Shown here piece by piece: positions 36,736-47,213 of a stretch of 64,000 bases of DNA. This DNA is from Rummeliibacillus suwonensis (GTDB lineage Bacteria; Bacillota; Bacilli; Bacillales_A; Planococcaceae). Numbering within the stretch: the stretch's first letter is position 1; each line of letters begins with the position of its first letter. Where the stretch lies: positions 587,345 to 651,344 of the forward strand of contig NZ_VCBL01000001.1 in assembly GCF_007896435.1 (NCBI RefSeq). The letters run 5' to 3'. The notes under the pieces are model-generated. The model was not told the origin of the DNA. It made no database searches and was given only the letters and a program-made list of their open reading frames with translations. A program made the position numbers and the translations under genes.

Positions 36736-37782
36736 TTAGACTGTTAAAGTGGTGTCTTTTGAAATTTTGGTTATGATTTCTTCTGCGATATTATGCGCTA
36801 ACTCCAATTCAGATGTGAATCCGACGCATGAACAATTCATTTCGCCAAGGATATAACAGTCATTCTCCAATTCATCTGTATCAAGGATAAAGTCTGCTGT
36901 CCAGATTAATGGCAAATCATATCCGCCTAAAAGCTTCATGATTTCAGGAAGTTGCTGAAGAAATGTATCGACTAATTCTTTCCAGTCTTCTGGCTTATCA
37001 TAGCGATAATTTGCACCAGAGAATAAGGTTGCACTAAATGCCTCTTCACTATCAGCTGGTTTTTTGTGTACAACATTAATGGGGTGATTATGTAACATAA
37101 ACAAACGAATTTCCCCCTCTTTTATACGTGGAAGGAAGCGCATATCAACAAGCATGCCATTGTCACCTACAATATACTGCTCACAGAAGTTCATAAAAGC
37201 ACCCAGTTCAAAATATTCCACATGATTATCTTTTGCTTCTGTGCATTTAACTTTTGCAGTAAGGGGGACTTGCGTTACTTCTGACGGTAGCTCATCTACT
37301 ACCTGAACTCGCCAAATTCCCTCACCTGTCGATCCACGATTTTGTTTTAACACGCGAATGCCATGTGTCAGCGACTTTGGAAAATTATTCTTGAATTCTT
37401 CAATTGTATAATAAGCATACGTATCACTAGGTACAAGAGAAGTATCCGTTAATTTTACTAAAGCATCCTTTGCTCCATAACCAATCATTGCGTCAGGGTG
37501 AGGCATCCCGATAATGCCTTCTTCACAGAGCTGACGCAGCATAGAAAAATAAGCCGACTCATCTTTTAAATTTCCAGGGTTAATACGAGAGACATAAGCA
37601 ATTGCATGATTTTTTACATAGTCGAAAATCTCTTGTTGTTTTGCTACATCAAAGAAAATCACTTCTGCCTCTTGACCACGTTGTTGCAAAGCGTTGACCA
37701 TCGGCATTGTATCTTTTCTATAGCCGTCTGGACCTTTGTCACTGCCGCCTTTTACTTCAAAAAATATAACCTTCTTCCCCAT
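36736..37782 (-). CDS. Cj0069 family ATP-grasp-like protein
   Basis: A 348-residue protein of the Cj0069 family, which I recognise from MGKKVIFFEVKGGSDKGPDGYRKDT-type starts. It has features of the ATP-grasp fold: nucleotide-binding VLKQNRGSTGEGIWRV near residue 145 and a metal-site-like WTADFILDTDELENDCYILGEMNCSC near the C-terminus. ATP-grasp enzymes join carboxylates to amines or thiols through acyl phosphates; the substrate here is unknown. GGAGGAG precedes the ATG. Monocistronic, with a repeat copy downstream. Confidence 0.7.
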   Translation of the reverse strand: MGKKVIFFEVKGGSDKGPDGYRKDTMPMVNALQQRGQEAEVIFFDVAKQQEIFDYVKNHAIAYVSRINPGNLKDESAYFSMLRQLCEEGIIGMPHPDAMIGYGAKDALVKLTDTSLVPSDTYAYYTIEEFKNNFPKSLTHGIRVLKQNRGSTGEGIWRVQVVDELPSEVTQVPLTAKVKCTEAKDNHVEYFELGAFMNFCEQYIVGDNGMLVDMRFLPRIKEGEIRLFMLHNHPINVVHKKPADSEEAFSATLFSGANYRYDKPEDWKELVDTFLQQLPEIMKLLGGYDLPLIWTADFILDTDELENDCYILGEMNCSCVGFTSELELAHNIAEEIITKISKDTTLTV

Positions 37783-38343
37783 AAAGCTCCTCCTTTGTCT
37801 GAATGGATTCTAATCATATAATACAACAAAAGTAATATGTGTAAATGAAATAAATGTATATAATTTGTGAATAAGTAATTAATTTTTTTATTAAATTTAT
37901 ATTTTTTTATAATAAAATAGTATTTTTCTGATTTTGTGTAAAATGACAAAAAGGCGATCATACCATATGTAAAATTATTACAATATGTAATTAAAAATAA
38001 AACATTGATAACATAATTTTATCATTGAGTATTCATTTTTGTCTCGCAAAAAGGTAGAAATAATTAGCGCTTTAAGGTTTCGCCAAAATATATACTTGCT
38101 GCTGAAATGAAGTATGTTGAAAACTTGAAGTAATAAAACCGCAAAAAAACATTTTTTACTTTATGAACTGGAATGGATAAAATCGCATCATTAAGATACC
38201 TAGCCATGTCAAAATAGAAAATGTGCTTTTTTAATTAAATAATTCCTTTTGCATAAATTATTTTGAATGGGTCATTATAAAAAAGAATTATTTGAATGTC
38301 CAATAAGACAAAACGTTATGCTTCGTTAGGAGTGAAATGCATC
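37783..38343. other. A/T-rich divergent intergenic region
   Basis: About 560 bp between the ATP-grasp gene and the Mur ligase gene. Very A/T-rich with T- and A-tracts, so it may hold promoters for both genes. I see no RNA gene or supported small CDS. Confidence 0.5.
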
Positions 38344-39777
38344 ATGAAACTGAATACCCTATTAGAACGCATAGAAAAAAATGCAAATGACCCCATTCAC
38401 AATTTGGATATCGATGGAATTTCTACTAACTCCTCTGAGGTGCGACCGAATGATCTATTTGTCGCCATAAAAGGTTATCGTGTAGATGGTCATGATTTTA
38501 TACAAAAGGCTATTGAAGCGGGAGCGCAGATCATTATTGGAGAGAAAGATCTGCCGAAATTATCTGTTCCATATATTAAAGTAGAAAACAGTCGTCGAGC
38601 ATTGGCAGAAATAGCTTGTGAATTTTATGGCAACCCTTCACGAAATAAGAAAATGATCGGTATTACGGGTACAAATGGTAAAACCACGACTTCTTATATG
38701 CTTAAGCATATTTTAGAATCGGCTGGAAAGTCTTGCTCATTATTTGGCACGGTTAAAAATGTAGTAAATGGACAATCTTTATCTTCAACAAATACAACTC
38801 CTGATGCCCTCGAATTAAACAAGCAGCTTGCCTTGAGCGAAGATGAATATATCATTATGGAAGTTTCCTCTCATGGATTGTCACAATATCGAGTTCACGG
38901 TGTGGAATTTGATTTTTGTTTATTTACCAATTTAGACCAAGATCATCTTGATTATCATCGAGATATGGAAGAATATTTTTCAGTGAAAGCAGGTCTCTTT
39001 GATCAGATGAAGCCAGATGGCAAAGCGGTGATTAATCATTACAATAGTTGGGGGCAAAAACTAGCGGAACAGTTGAAAGCTAAAAACTGCACCATTCACG
39101 TTATGGGTGATCAGAGCCATCATGACCTGCGAATCGATCAATTGAAATCCGGGAATTCAACGATTATTTTTGACCATAATGCCAATCTAAATTTAAATAT
39201 CAATATTTTAGGAAAGCATAATATTTTAAATGCGGCAATGGCATTTTTAACAGCAAGTAAAATGGGCTTGCCTACAGAAGAAATACTGGAGGCGTTAGAA
39301 TTGTTTCCGGGAGTGCCAGGCAGATTTGAAATGTTCCAACATCCCAAAGGAGCAACTGTTGTTGTAGATTATGCACATACAGCGGATGCGTTTAATCATT
39401 GTCTTCAAACGGCTAAGGAAGAAGGGGCAAATCGTATTTTTCACATCTTCGGATTTAGAGGCAATCGTGACGTGACGAAACGTGGAGGAATGGTCAATGT
39501 GTCAAAGGAAATCAGTGATGTTCACATACTTACATTTGATGATCTAAACGATGTCACCTATGAAGAAATGGAAGAGGCCCTGCGTGTATTAAATGAAGGT
39601 GGTTACATCATACCCGACAGAACTTTAGCGATTAAGCAAGCGGTTGAACATGCTCAACCGGGTGATTGGATTTGTATTACAGGTAAAGGCGCAGAAGAAT
39701 ATCAGCAAAAGTTCGAATTACCAACAAGTTCTGATATCGAAACTGTACATTTTTTGTTCAAACAAATGGAAATGTAG
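38344..39777 (+). CDS. MurE-type UDP-MurNAc-tripeptide ligase (probably L-Lys or non-DAP)
   Basis: A 477-residue Mur ligase that adds an amino acid to UDP-MurNAc-L-Ala-D-Glu or a similar substrate. Domains: UDP-binding N-terminus (DGISTNSSEVRPNDLFVAIKG), central ATPase with GITGTNGKTTTSYM near residue 106 and the carbamylated-Lys segment YFSVKAGLF near 210, and C-terminal domain with GFRGNRDVTKRGGM near 369. The site that is DNPR in diaminopimelate-adding MurE reads DDLNDV (near 398), so DAP is unlikely; L-Lys would fit Planococcaceae walls. ATG 38344 follows AGGAG by 11 bases. It stands alone, away from a mur cluster, and may be a second or accessory MurE. Confidence 0.8.
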   Translation: MKLNTLLERIEKNANDPIHNLDIDGISTNSSEVRPNDLFVAIKGYRVDGHDFIQKAIEAGAQIIIGEKDLPKLSVPYIKVENSRRALAEIACEFYGNPSRNKKMIGITGTNGKTTTSYMLKHILESAGKSCSLFGTVKNVVNGQSLSSTNTTPDALELNKQLALSEDEYIIMEVSSHGLSQYRVHGVEFDFCLFTNLDQDHLDYHRDMEEYFSVKAGLFDQMKPDGKAVINHYNSWGQKLAEQLKAKNCTIHVMGDQSHHDLRIDQLKSGNSTIIFDHNANLNLNINILGKHNILNAAMAFLTASKMGLPTEEILEALELFPGVPGRFEMFQHPKGATVVVDYAHTADAFNHCLQTAKEEGANRIFHIFGFRGNRDVTKRGGMVNVSKEISDVHILTFDDLNDVTYEEMEEALRVLNEGGYIIPDRTLAIKQAVEHAQPGDWICITGKGAEEYQQKFELPTSSDIETVHFLFKQMEM

Positions 39778-39856
39778 CGGTTTCTTCTGATGAAGTCGAT
39801 GAACCCTGTTAACATCTTCTAACACTTATCTTAAGTGCTGGAGATTTTATATAGAT

Positions 39857-39893
39857 GCCCCATAAATTGAGCTGATCATTTTGTGGGGTTTTC
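39857..39893 (+). terminator. intrinsic terminator after the Mur ligase gene
   Basis: CCCCATAAA / TTTTGTGGGG stem with loop ATTGAGCTGATCA, followed by TTTTC. A second hairpin GGAGATC / GATCTCC is at 39929-39952. Confidence 0.7.
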
Positions 39894-40108
39894 AATCTTG
39901 TATCAGGTGCAATGATTGCATAAAAAGCGGAGATCTTCAAATGAGGATCTCCATTTATCCCGTATATAGGCAAGTAAAATTTCCTTCATCAAAATTCAAG
40001 TAAAAATAGCGGATAAGCGCAAATCAGCTATCGTTAAAAAGCTCGATGGATTCAATAAACACTCAGTAAGATGCAAAAGATTTCTACTGTGTGAGGACTT
40101 ACTTTATT

Positions 40109-40423
40109 TTAAAAGAAATAAAAAAGATACCATACCACAATGGATAAAATAATCCCTATATAAACAAATTTTGTCCAGGAAGCTTGAATTCCAAACAAAG
40201 ATAAGAAGAGAGCTGTTGTATATATGCCTAAGCTAAAAAATCCGATGGCCTCTCCAGTTATGTTATCGATTAAAAGGCCGAGGATAAACAAAATAATAGC
40301 TAACACAAAGATGATCGTCATTCTGTTATTATGCTTCATCTTCCTTGAAAATAAATAGATCAACGTATTGAAAATCAGCCCTAATAGCAATCCAGCAATA
40401 TACATATGAGAATACAGATGCAT
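40109..40423 (-). CDS. small four-TM membrane protein
   Basis: A 104-residue hydrophobic protein with four predicted helices: MYIAGLLLGLIFNTLIYLFS, RMTIIFVLAIILFILGLLI, IGFFSLGIYTTALFLSLFG and FVYIGIILSIVVWYLFYFF. A KMKHNN loop follows helix 1. It resembles small YesK-like membrane proteins only in size and pattern. No operon partner. An inverted repeat with 82-bp loop lies upstream (40461-40566). Function unknown. Confidence 0.6.
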   Translation of the reverse strand: MHLYSHMYIAGLLLGLIFNTLIYLFSRKMKHNNRMTIIFVLAIILFILGLLIDNITGEAIGFFSLGIYTTALFLSLFGIQASWTKFVYIGIILSIVVWYLFYFF

Positions 40424-40460
40424 GAATCCTCACCGCTTTCACAAATTTCAAGATTCACAT

Positions 40461-40566
40461 CAGGTGTGCTGAGGAGAACTAAGAATAGATATGAAGCAAA
40501 AACACGAAAATCACTATATTTTCCAATTTTATCAAGGCAGATAAAACAGGATAATCAGCACACCTG
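40461..40566. repeat. 12-bp inverted repeat with 82-bp loop
   Basis: CAGGTGTGCTGA (40461-40472) and TCAGCACACCTG (40555-40566) are exact inverted arms. No open frame inside. It lies in the 300-bp gap between the small membrane protein gene and cydC. Confidence 0.6.
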
Positions 40567-40723
40567 AATTCATAATATACATTATATGAGAGGGCTTTCG
40601 TACAGTTCTAATGAAATTGCCTAGGGACAAGATATTCATGATCATAATCTCTATTTCAGAGAAAACAAAATGGGTTATTGTAGACAAACTAGAGAATCAA
40701 CACACATACCAATATCTATTCAG

Positions 40724-42484
40724 TTATTCAAGCGTTGGATGATCTAGCGTGTACAAATTTCTATAGCGAGCACTATTTAAAAATAGTTCTTGATGCGTTC
40801 CTTCTAAGTGAATTTTTCCTTCTTCAATGAAAATGATTTTATCCATTTTTTCCATGCCTGCTAGGTGATGCGTGATCCAAATAATCGTTTTTCCTTCTAA
40901 TGCTTCAAAGATGGTTTGGATTAAGGTTTGTTCAGTAATGGCATCGAGGCCAACTGTTGGTTCATCGAGGATGACGATAGGCGTATCTTGCAATAAAATA
41001 CGTGCCAATGCGATTCGTTGCCGCTCTCCGCCTGAGAAACGCTCTCCAAGCTCTTGCATGCGCGTATGATAACCTTCAGGTAATGACTCAATATAATCAT
41101 GCATCTGCACCTTTTTGGCGGCTGCCATCACTTCTTCGTCTGTAGCATGGATATTTCCTAAACGAATATTATTCATCACTGTCGAGTCAAATAAGTGTGG
41201 TTTTTGTTCAAGAACGCCAACAATTTCAGCCATGTCATCACTAAGCAGAGAAGCATTTAGATCATTTAGTTGGACTGTTCCTTTTGTTGGTACAATCGCA
41301 CCTAAAATGAGCTTAGCTAATGTACTTTTACCAGAACCTGTTTTCCCTAAGATAGCTATTTTTTCACCTTGATGAAGTTGTAAGCTCAATTGTTGTAAAA
41401 TAGATGGCTCCGTATGATCGTATTCAAAATACACATGATCAAACGTAATAGTGATAGGTTGTTTTTTAAGCATGTTTACGGATGCTTGTGTAGATGCATC
41501 TTTTTGGGGACTCGATAATTCGATCTTTTCTAAACGATCTAAAGACGTTTCATAATTCGGCAAATGGCTAATTGCATCTGAAACAGGAGCAAAGGCTTCT
41601 GCCAATGGGAATACGACTAATACAAAGGCCGCGATCCAAATATGCGCGAATTCTCCATGATCAGCACTGATCCCTGCGAAAGCGATCATCATCAATGTGA
41701 TGACTGCCACTATTGATTGAAACAATAGATTGCGTCTACGATTAAAAGTGTCCATTTCATATTCTTGATCATCTTGTTGTTGCTCGATTTTTTCATAGGC
41801 GTTTAAAAATTCTTGTTGTTTTCCGCTGATTTTCCAATCATTCAACCCCATCACGGCATCGGTCAAAGAGGCATATAGCTTCTCACGGATCATTTTCATC
41901 TTCAATAGACGCTTACGATTGGCTAGTAATGATACAAGTGGGATCAGCACTACAAGTACAAGCAATAACAGTGCCATCAATAAGGCAAATGGAATAGAAA
42001 AAAATCCTAAAGCAACAACGGCAATCATGTATAAAATAGCGGCAAAGATACTAGGGAAAATGGTTTTTAAGTATAGATTTTGTAAATGTTCCAGATCATC
42101 AGCCAACACCCCTAGTAGATTGCCCGTTGAAAAACGATTTGTGAGTGTCAGTGCTTGTGATTCTAATTTTTGATATAAACGAACACGCATTTTAGAAAGA
42201 ATTTTCAAGACAAATGAATGGCTGTATAATTTTTCTACATAGTTAAATACTGGACGAAAAATACCAAATGTACGCACAAGCACAATTGGCACATATACTA
42301 ATAAGATATTTTCAGGATGAGTAGCAGATTTTGAGATTAAATACCCTGATGTGAACATTAATGCGCTTGCACAAATAAATGCCATTGTTCCAAGAAATGA
42401 TACAAGCCATAATAATCGACGATTTTGTTGTAAATATGGTCTTACCCATGCATGTTGGAGGATTTTGGATGATTTTGTTGTCAC
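40724..42484 (-). CDS. cydC: heterodimeric thiol/heme ABC exporter subunit CydC
   Basis: A 586-residue ABC half-transporter that with CydD exports reductants (cysteine, glutathione in E. coli) and is needed to assemble cytochrome bd. Six-helix membrane domain in 1-310, then ATPase domain: Walker A LGKTGSGKSTLAKL, signature FSGGERQRIALARILL, Walker B PIVILDEPTVGLD, His switch ITHHLAG. The start is taken as GTG 42484, seven bases after GGAGG at the end of cydD; the longer frame from 42520 would overlap that site. Last gene of cydABDC. Confidence 0.93.
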   Translation of the reverse strand: MTTKSSKILQHAWVRPYLQQNRRLLWLVSFLGTMAFICASALMFTSGYLISKSATHPENILLVYVPIVLVRTFGIFRPVFNYVEKLYSHSFVLKILSKMRVRLYQKLESQALTLTNRFSTGNLLGVLADDLEHLQNLYLKTIFPSIFAAILYMIAVVALGFFSIPFALLMALLLLVLVVLIPLVSLLANRKRLLKMKMIREKLYASLTDAVMGLNDWKISGKQQEFLNAYEKIEQQQDDQEYEMDTFNRRRNLLFQSIVAVITLMMIAFAGISADHGEFAHIWIAAFVLVVFPLAEAFAPVSDAISHLPNYETSLDRLEKIELSSPQKDASTQASVNMLKKQPITITFDHVYFEYDHTEPSILQQLSLQLHQGEKIAILGKTGSGKSTLAKLILGAIVPTKGTVQLNDLNASLLSDDMAEIVGVLEQKPHLFDSTVMNNIRLGNIHATDEEVMAAAKKVQMHDYIESLPEGYHTRMQELGERFSGGERQRIALARILLQDTPIVILDEPTVGLDAITEQTLIQTIFEALEGKTIIWITHHLAGMEKMDKIIFIEEGKIHLEGTHQELFLNSARYRNLYTLDHPTLE

Positions 42485-42488
42485 GATA

Positions 42489-44216
42489 TTAAGCCTCCGT
42501 TCCATGTGATTGTTGATCAATCAAATCATAGTAATAACCTTGCTTTTCCAGAAGTTCTTCATGAGTTCCTTGTTCTACTATTTTTCCATGATGCATGACC
42601 AATATCCAATCCATATCTTTCATCCAGTGAAGACGATGAGTGGCAAAGAAAACGAATCGCTCCTTCAATAATGGCAGCATCCGTTGTTTAATCTCCCATT
42701 CGGTTTCAATATCTAAATGAGCAGTGGGTTCATCAAAAAGCAAGATCTTTCGAGAATCTTCTAAGAATGCTCGTGCTAATGCAATTCTTTGCTCTTGACC
42801 GCCACTTAAAGATCGACCTGTTTCACCGATCATTTCGTCATAGCCGTTTGGTAGTGATTCAATCACATCTGTTAAACCAGCGCGTTCACAAGCCCTTTTT
42901 ATTTGTTCATCTGTAGCTTCTTTTGTATAAAAAGCGACATTATGTCGAACGGTATCATGGAATATATATGGATGTTGAGGAATATAGTAAATTTGTTTTT
43001 GCCAATCCTTGTTGGCAAAAGACTGAATCGTTTGATCATTTATTTGAATTTCTTCAGCATTAGTGTTAACGAAACCACTTAGTGCATGGATCAGCGTGGA
43101 TTTACCAGCACCACTTGCACCAATAATCCCTATTTTTTGATACCCTTTGATGGAAAAGGATACTTGATCTAAAAGGGGAGCGCTTGCACCAGCAACTTGA
43201 ACGGTCATATTTTTGATCTTTAAGCTAGCGTGCTCATCCCATGCTGGAAGCTTCGTCTGGTCTTGAGTATATATAGGCTTTTCTAAAATAGCAGAAATCG
43301 CTGTAAAGGCATTTTTCCCATCAAGTGTCGCGTGATAATCTGAGCCAAACTCGCGAATTGGCGCAAAATATTCCGGTGCCAGGATTAAAATGGTCAATGA
43401 TGGCAGTAATGTCAATGTGCTATTAATGAGCCCTAAGCCCAAAAATAGAGCAACGATGGCAATTGAAATACTTGTAAAAAACTCTAATGCAAAGGTAGAA
43501 AGAAAGGCAATAGCCAACGTGTTCATAGTCGCTTTGCGATATTGTTCACTGACTTTGCGGATATTGCGATCATATTTTTTACTCAAACCTAGAAAACGCA
43601 AAGTTTTTAATCCACGCAATGAATCCACAAAATGATTAGAAAGGATTTGATAGGATTCATATTGTTTATCTGCTCTTGTCCTTGCAGCAAACCCTAAAAG
43701 GATAAGGAAAAAAATCAATACAGGGAGAACTAAGAATAGGATAAGCGCTGATCTGCCATCAAGCATGAAGATATAAATGAAGATCAAAATAGGAACGATC
43801 ATCATATTCATCAATTTAGGTAAAAATAATTGAACATATTTTTCAACATTAGAAATACCTTCTAGTGCCATCGTCACCATGTTTCCTGAACCGGTCGTTG
43901 CGGTAATGTTGGGCCCAAGGTGAAATAGTTTCGTTGTTAGCTTCTTCCGTAACGCGGCACCTGTTTTTATTGAAAAATGGGTCATATATTTTTCTCTAAA
44001 GTAAATGACAATATGCTTAGCGATAAAAAAGATAAAGAATAATGACATAGGGAGCAACTGATCAGCCAGTTGCTCCTTATGGAATAGATTTGTAATTGTA
44101 GTCGCTAGATAAATCGCTTGGAGTATTGTGAATATGCCTTGAAAAATGGCCATTATGAATAAGAATACAAGTGTTTTGGTGATTCCATTAAGTTTAAATA
44201 GCGCTTGATCAATCAT
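42489..44216 (-). CDS. cydD: heterodimeric thiol/heme ABC exporter subunit CydD
   Basis: A 575-residue ABC half-transporter, partner of CydC. Membrane domain in 1-320, then ATPase domain: Walker A IGASGAGKSTLIHAL, signature LSGGQEQRIALARAFL, Walker B KILLFDEPTAHLD, switch FATHRLH. The stop lies five bases before the cydC start, and AGGTGA upstream overlaps the end of cydB. Required for bd oxidase maturation. Confidence 0.94.
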   Translation of the reverse strand: MIDQALFKLNGITKTLVFLFIMAIFQGIFTILQAIYLATTITNLFHKEQLADQLLPMSLFFIFFIAKHIVIYFREKYMTHFSIKTGAALRKKLTTKLFHLGPNITATTGSGNMVTMALEGISNVEKYVQLFLPKLMNMMIVPILIFIYIFMLDGRSALILFLVLPVLIFFLILLGFAARTRADKQYESYQILSNHFVDSLRGLKTLRFLGLSKKYDRNIRKVSEQYRKATMNTLAIAFLSTFALEFFTSISIAIVALFLGLGLINSTLTLLPSLTILILAPEYFAPIREFGSDYHATLDGKNAFTAISAILEKPIYTQDQTKLPAWDEHASLKIKNMTVQVAGASAPLLDQVSFSIKGYQKIGIIGASGAGKSTLIHALSGFVNTNAEEIQINDQTIQSFANKDWQKQIYYIPQHPYIFHDTVRHNVAFYTKEATDEQIKRACERAGLTDVIESLPNGYDEMIGETGRSLSGGQEQRIALARAFLEDSRKILLFDEPTAHLDIETEWEIKQRMLPLLKERFVFFATHRLHWMKDMDWILVMHHGKIVEQGTHEELLEKQGYYYDLIDQQSHGTEA

Positions 44217-44225
44217 TTATGTCAC

Positions 44226-45227
44226 CTATTTCTTAGGACTAATACGTTGACGGAATACGTAATAACTCCAAATTTGATAGCCTAATACGAATGGTAGTAA
44301 GGTAAAGGCCACTTTTGTCATAACTGATAATGTGTAATGACCACTAGCCGCATTATGAATGGTTAAGTTAAAAGCAGGGTCGATAGAGCTAATCATCACA
44401 CGAGGGAATAGCCCGATAAATAGCATTGCTACAACAAAGGCTACAGCAAGACCAGAGAAAGTGAATGCATAACCTTCACGTCCCTTATTGGCATATAGCA
44501 TGCCTAAAACAGTTGCTACAACAGTTAGTCCTAATAATACAGGAGTAGCTACTGGACGTACATCAAAAAGATCTGTTTGGAAGTAGGTCAATACGGCAAA
44601 GATCACTTCTCCTACAAACAATACAATGTAAACTTTGTTTAATAAGCTTGTTGCTCTTTCATGGATATCACCAGTTGTTCGTAACCCGATGAATGTTAAC
44701 CCATGGACCAGTGAAAGTAAAACAACAGCTAGTCCACCAACTAATGAATAGATATTGACGAAATCAGCAAATGATCCATATAGATGCATCTTTGCATCGA
44801 TCGGCATACCGCGAACAAGACTTGTGAATAGCATTCCTACTGAAAATGGTGCTACTAAGCTGCCAATAAAGAATAACCAATACCAGAAATTTTTCGTTTT
44901 ATCTGTTTTTGCATGATGACTATATTCAATACCGACACCACGAATGATTAACGCAAGTAAAAGAATGACGAATAATGTGTAATAACCTGAGAACATCGTA
45001 GCATACCAGCTAGGAAATGCTGCGAATAATGCACCGCCTGCCGTGATCAACCATACCTCATTGGCATCCCAGAAAGGTCCAATGGTTGTGAGAATTTGTT
45101 CACGTTCATGTTTGTTTCGAGCAAGCAGACGTGTTGACATGCCAACGCCAAAATCAAATCCTTCTAAGAAGAAGAAACCAATAAAGAGGACAGCGACTAA
45201 TACAAACCATAGTACTTCTAAACTCAT
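44226..45227 (-). CDS. cydB: cytochrome bd ubiquinol/menaquinol oxidase subunit II
   Basis: A 333-residue polytopic membrane protein with eight or nine helices, the partner of CydA. Family marks: FFLEGFDFGVGMSTRLL near residue 19, TIGPFWDANEVWLITAGGALF near 47. ATG overlaps the cydA stop (ATGA). In a menaquinone-making cell it supports low-oxygen respiration. Confidence 0.96.
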   Translation of the reverse strand: MSLEVLWFVLVAVLFIGFFFLEGFDFGVGMSTRLLARNKHEREQILTTIGPFWDANEVWLITAGGALFAAFPSWYATMFSGYYTLFVILLLALIIRGVGIEYSHHAKTDKTKNFWYWLFFIGSLVAPFSVGMLFTSLVRGMPIDAKMHLYGSFADFVNIYSLVGGLAVVLLSLVHGLTFIGLRTTGDIHERATSLLNKVYIVLFVGEVIFAVLTYFQTDLFDVRPVATPVLLGLTVVATVLGMLYANKGREGYAFTFSGLAVAFVVAMLFIGLFPRVMISSIDPAFNLTIHNAASGHYTLSVMTKVAFTLLPFVLGYQIWSYYVFRQRISPKK

Positions 45228-46624
45228 TTTTCAAACGCCTCCTTGTCCATCAAATCGACTTTCGTATCTAGTTTTTCCTTTAAAAGAGCATCTGGTCCTT
45301 CTTTGGCTATGCGCGCCACCATCATGATCATAATGATCGTTAGAATAACATAGGCACTACTGAAAGAAATAGTTGAGAATAAGAGTTGTCCTTTTGAAAC
45401 GTTCGGTGAAACTGATTGTGCAGTCGTGTAATAACCAAAGACTGTCCATGGTTGACGACCAATTTCAGTCATGATCCAACCGGTTGTATTGGCGATAAAA
45501 GGTAGTACAATGGCGCCGGTCATTGAACGTAAGAACCATTTTTGGTTTGTGATTGTTCCGCGATTGGCAAACCATAAACCGATCAATGAAAGAAGTACCA
45601 TCAAGCCTCCAAATCCAGCCATGATACGAAAACTCCAGAATACGGTTTTCACTGGTGGAATATAGTTGATGTTATCACCATATAGCTTTTCGTATTTTGC
45701 TTGAAGAGTTTTTAAGCCTTCAACGGAACCATCGAATTCACTATAAGCTAAATAGCTTAATAAGTAAGGAATATTGACTTCCCATTTATTTTCCTTCTTA
45801 TCGGTATCGATGCCACCAATTAGAGTCCAAGCTGCTGGATCACCAGAATCTTCCCATAATGCCTCGGAAGCAGCCATTTTCATTGGTTGAGATTTCATCA
45901 AATGTTGTGCTTGGGTGTGACCAGAGAAGATAAGCCCAAAACCTGCCACACAAGCAACAACCATAGCATAGTTAAATGATTTCTTGAAAAACTCTATATT
46001 GCGTTTTTTTAATAAGTTGTAGGTACTAATGCCGCCGATCACAAAACCACCTGTTGCAAGTGCGCCAAAAATTGTATGTGGATATTCCACTAACAACTGA
46101 GGATTCGTGAGTAAAGCTGTAAAGCTTGTTAAAATAGCTTTGCCATTTTCAACTTTAAATCCAACGGGTTCTTGCATAAAAGAATTGGCTGCTAAAATCC
46201 ATAGAGCCGATAATGAAGTTCCTAATGCAACCAGCCAAGCAGATAATGCAATTGTCCATTTAGGCAACTTATTGCGTCCAAACATCCAGATCCCTATAAA
46301 GGTAGATTCCATAAAGAACGCAAGTAAGGCTTCAACGGCAAGTGGTGCACCGAAGACATCCCCCATAAATCGAGAGTACTCAGACCAGTTCATACCAAAT
46401 TGAAATTCTTGCAAAATACCTGTTACAACACCAATAGCAAAAGATATTAAGAAAATTTTACCCCAATAGAGAGACATATCTAAATAGATCTTCTTCTTTT
46501 TCCATACATACATCGTTTCGAATATTGCCACTAAGAAAATCATGCTAATAGAAAGCGGAACGAAAAAGAAATGGAAAATGGTAGTGATTGCGTATTGGAT
46601 TCGAGCTAGAACCAAAACATCCAT
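45224..46624 (-). CDS. cydA: cytochrome bd oxidase subunit I
   Basis: A 466-residue haem-bearing subunit that oxidises quinol and reduces O2 to water. Conserved features: haem b595 ligand His in ARIQYAITTIFHFFFVPLS (residue 18), GRQPWTVFGYYTT near the C-terminal third, and a short Q-loop typical of Firmicutes (about 466 residues against 522 in E. coli). GGAGG lies seven to eight bases before ATG. First gene of the operon; upstream are dyads that could bind redox regulators but none fits a known box. Confidence 0.96.
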   Translation of the reverse strand: MDVLVLARIQYAITTIFHFFFVPLSISMIFLVAIFETMYVWKKKKIYLDMSLYWGKIFLISFAIGVVTGILQEFQFGMNWSEYSRFMGDVFGAPLAVEALLAFFMESTFIGIWMFGRNKLPKWTIALSAWLVALGTSLSALWILAANSFMQEPVGFKVENGKAILTSFTALLTNPQLLVEYPHTIFGALATGGFVIGGISTYNLLKKRNIEFFKKSFNYAMVVACVAGFGLIFSGHTQAQHLMKSQPMKMAASEALWEDSGDPAAWTLIGGIDTDKKENKWEVNIPYLLSYLAYSEFDGSVEGLKTLQAKYEKLYGDNINYIPPVKTVFWSFRIMAGFGGLMVLLSLIGLWFANRGTITNQKWFLRSMTGAIVLPFIANTTGWIMTEIGRQPWTVFGYYTTAQSVSPNVSKGQLLFSTISFSSAYVILTIIMIMMVARIAKEGPDALLKEKLDTKVDLMDKEAFEK

Positions 46625-47213
46625 TTGAACTTCCTCCTAAGAAAAAAAGAATTATTTTGAATTTCTCCTTCAGTATACGACCAATTTTTCTTAATGGAAG
46701 AGCTAAATTAGTACAAAAGTGTCACGAAGTTGTGAGGTTATTGTGAAATTTCTCTTATTCACATAGTGGAAACTTTTTCAATAGGGGAAAAACCTCAAAG
46801 TTTATCATTTTTTTTATGATGGTGTTTATTTTAAAACAATTGTACTAAAAATAGATAAATTAGTAGTGATTTTGGTATATTATTTTGGAATATATATTAA
46901 TATAAAAAGCGTGAAAAAGAGAATATAAAGACTCTTCAAAAGCTTATAAAACACCGCAGAGGTTTATATTTTACCCTTGGAAAGCAATGAAATTTTATTA
47001 TATGAAATATCGTAATCAAGACTTTTTACCTATTTTTATTTCAATGTTAAAGGAGCCTTAAAAATCAGAAGAGAATGCTTGATCAATATTAAATTTATAC
47101 GATATTTGGTATTTTAACAAAAGGTAAATAAATAGAGGCACAAGTTTGTTTGATTGAAAGAAATAAAGATAAATATTGAATGTAAAGAAAATTCCCATTG
47201 TGTAAAATTCCAC
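46625..47213. other. cydA upstream region, no gene
   Basis: About 590 bp of A/T-rich DNA. Near 46722-46763 are TCAC-N6-GTGA and TGTGAA-N10-TTCACA dyads. The rest shows no supported CDS or RNA gene. Confidence 0.5.

Noticed and set aside
46741-46764. Possible Rex or FNR site before cydA (TTGTGAA...TTCACAT)
   Set aside because: The half-sites are 10 bp apart, whereas Rex boxes have TTGTGAA-N4-TTCACAA and FNR boxes TGTGA-N6-TCACA. Regulation by Rex is plausible from B. subtilis but this site does not fit.
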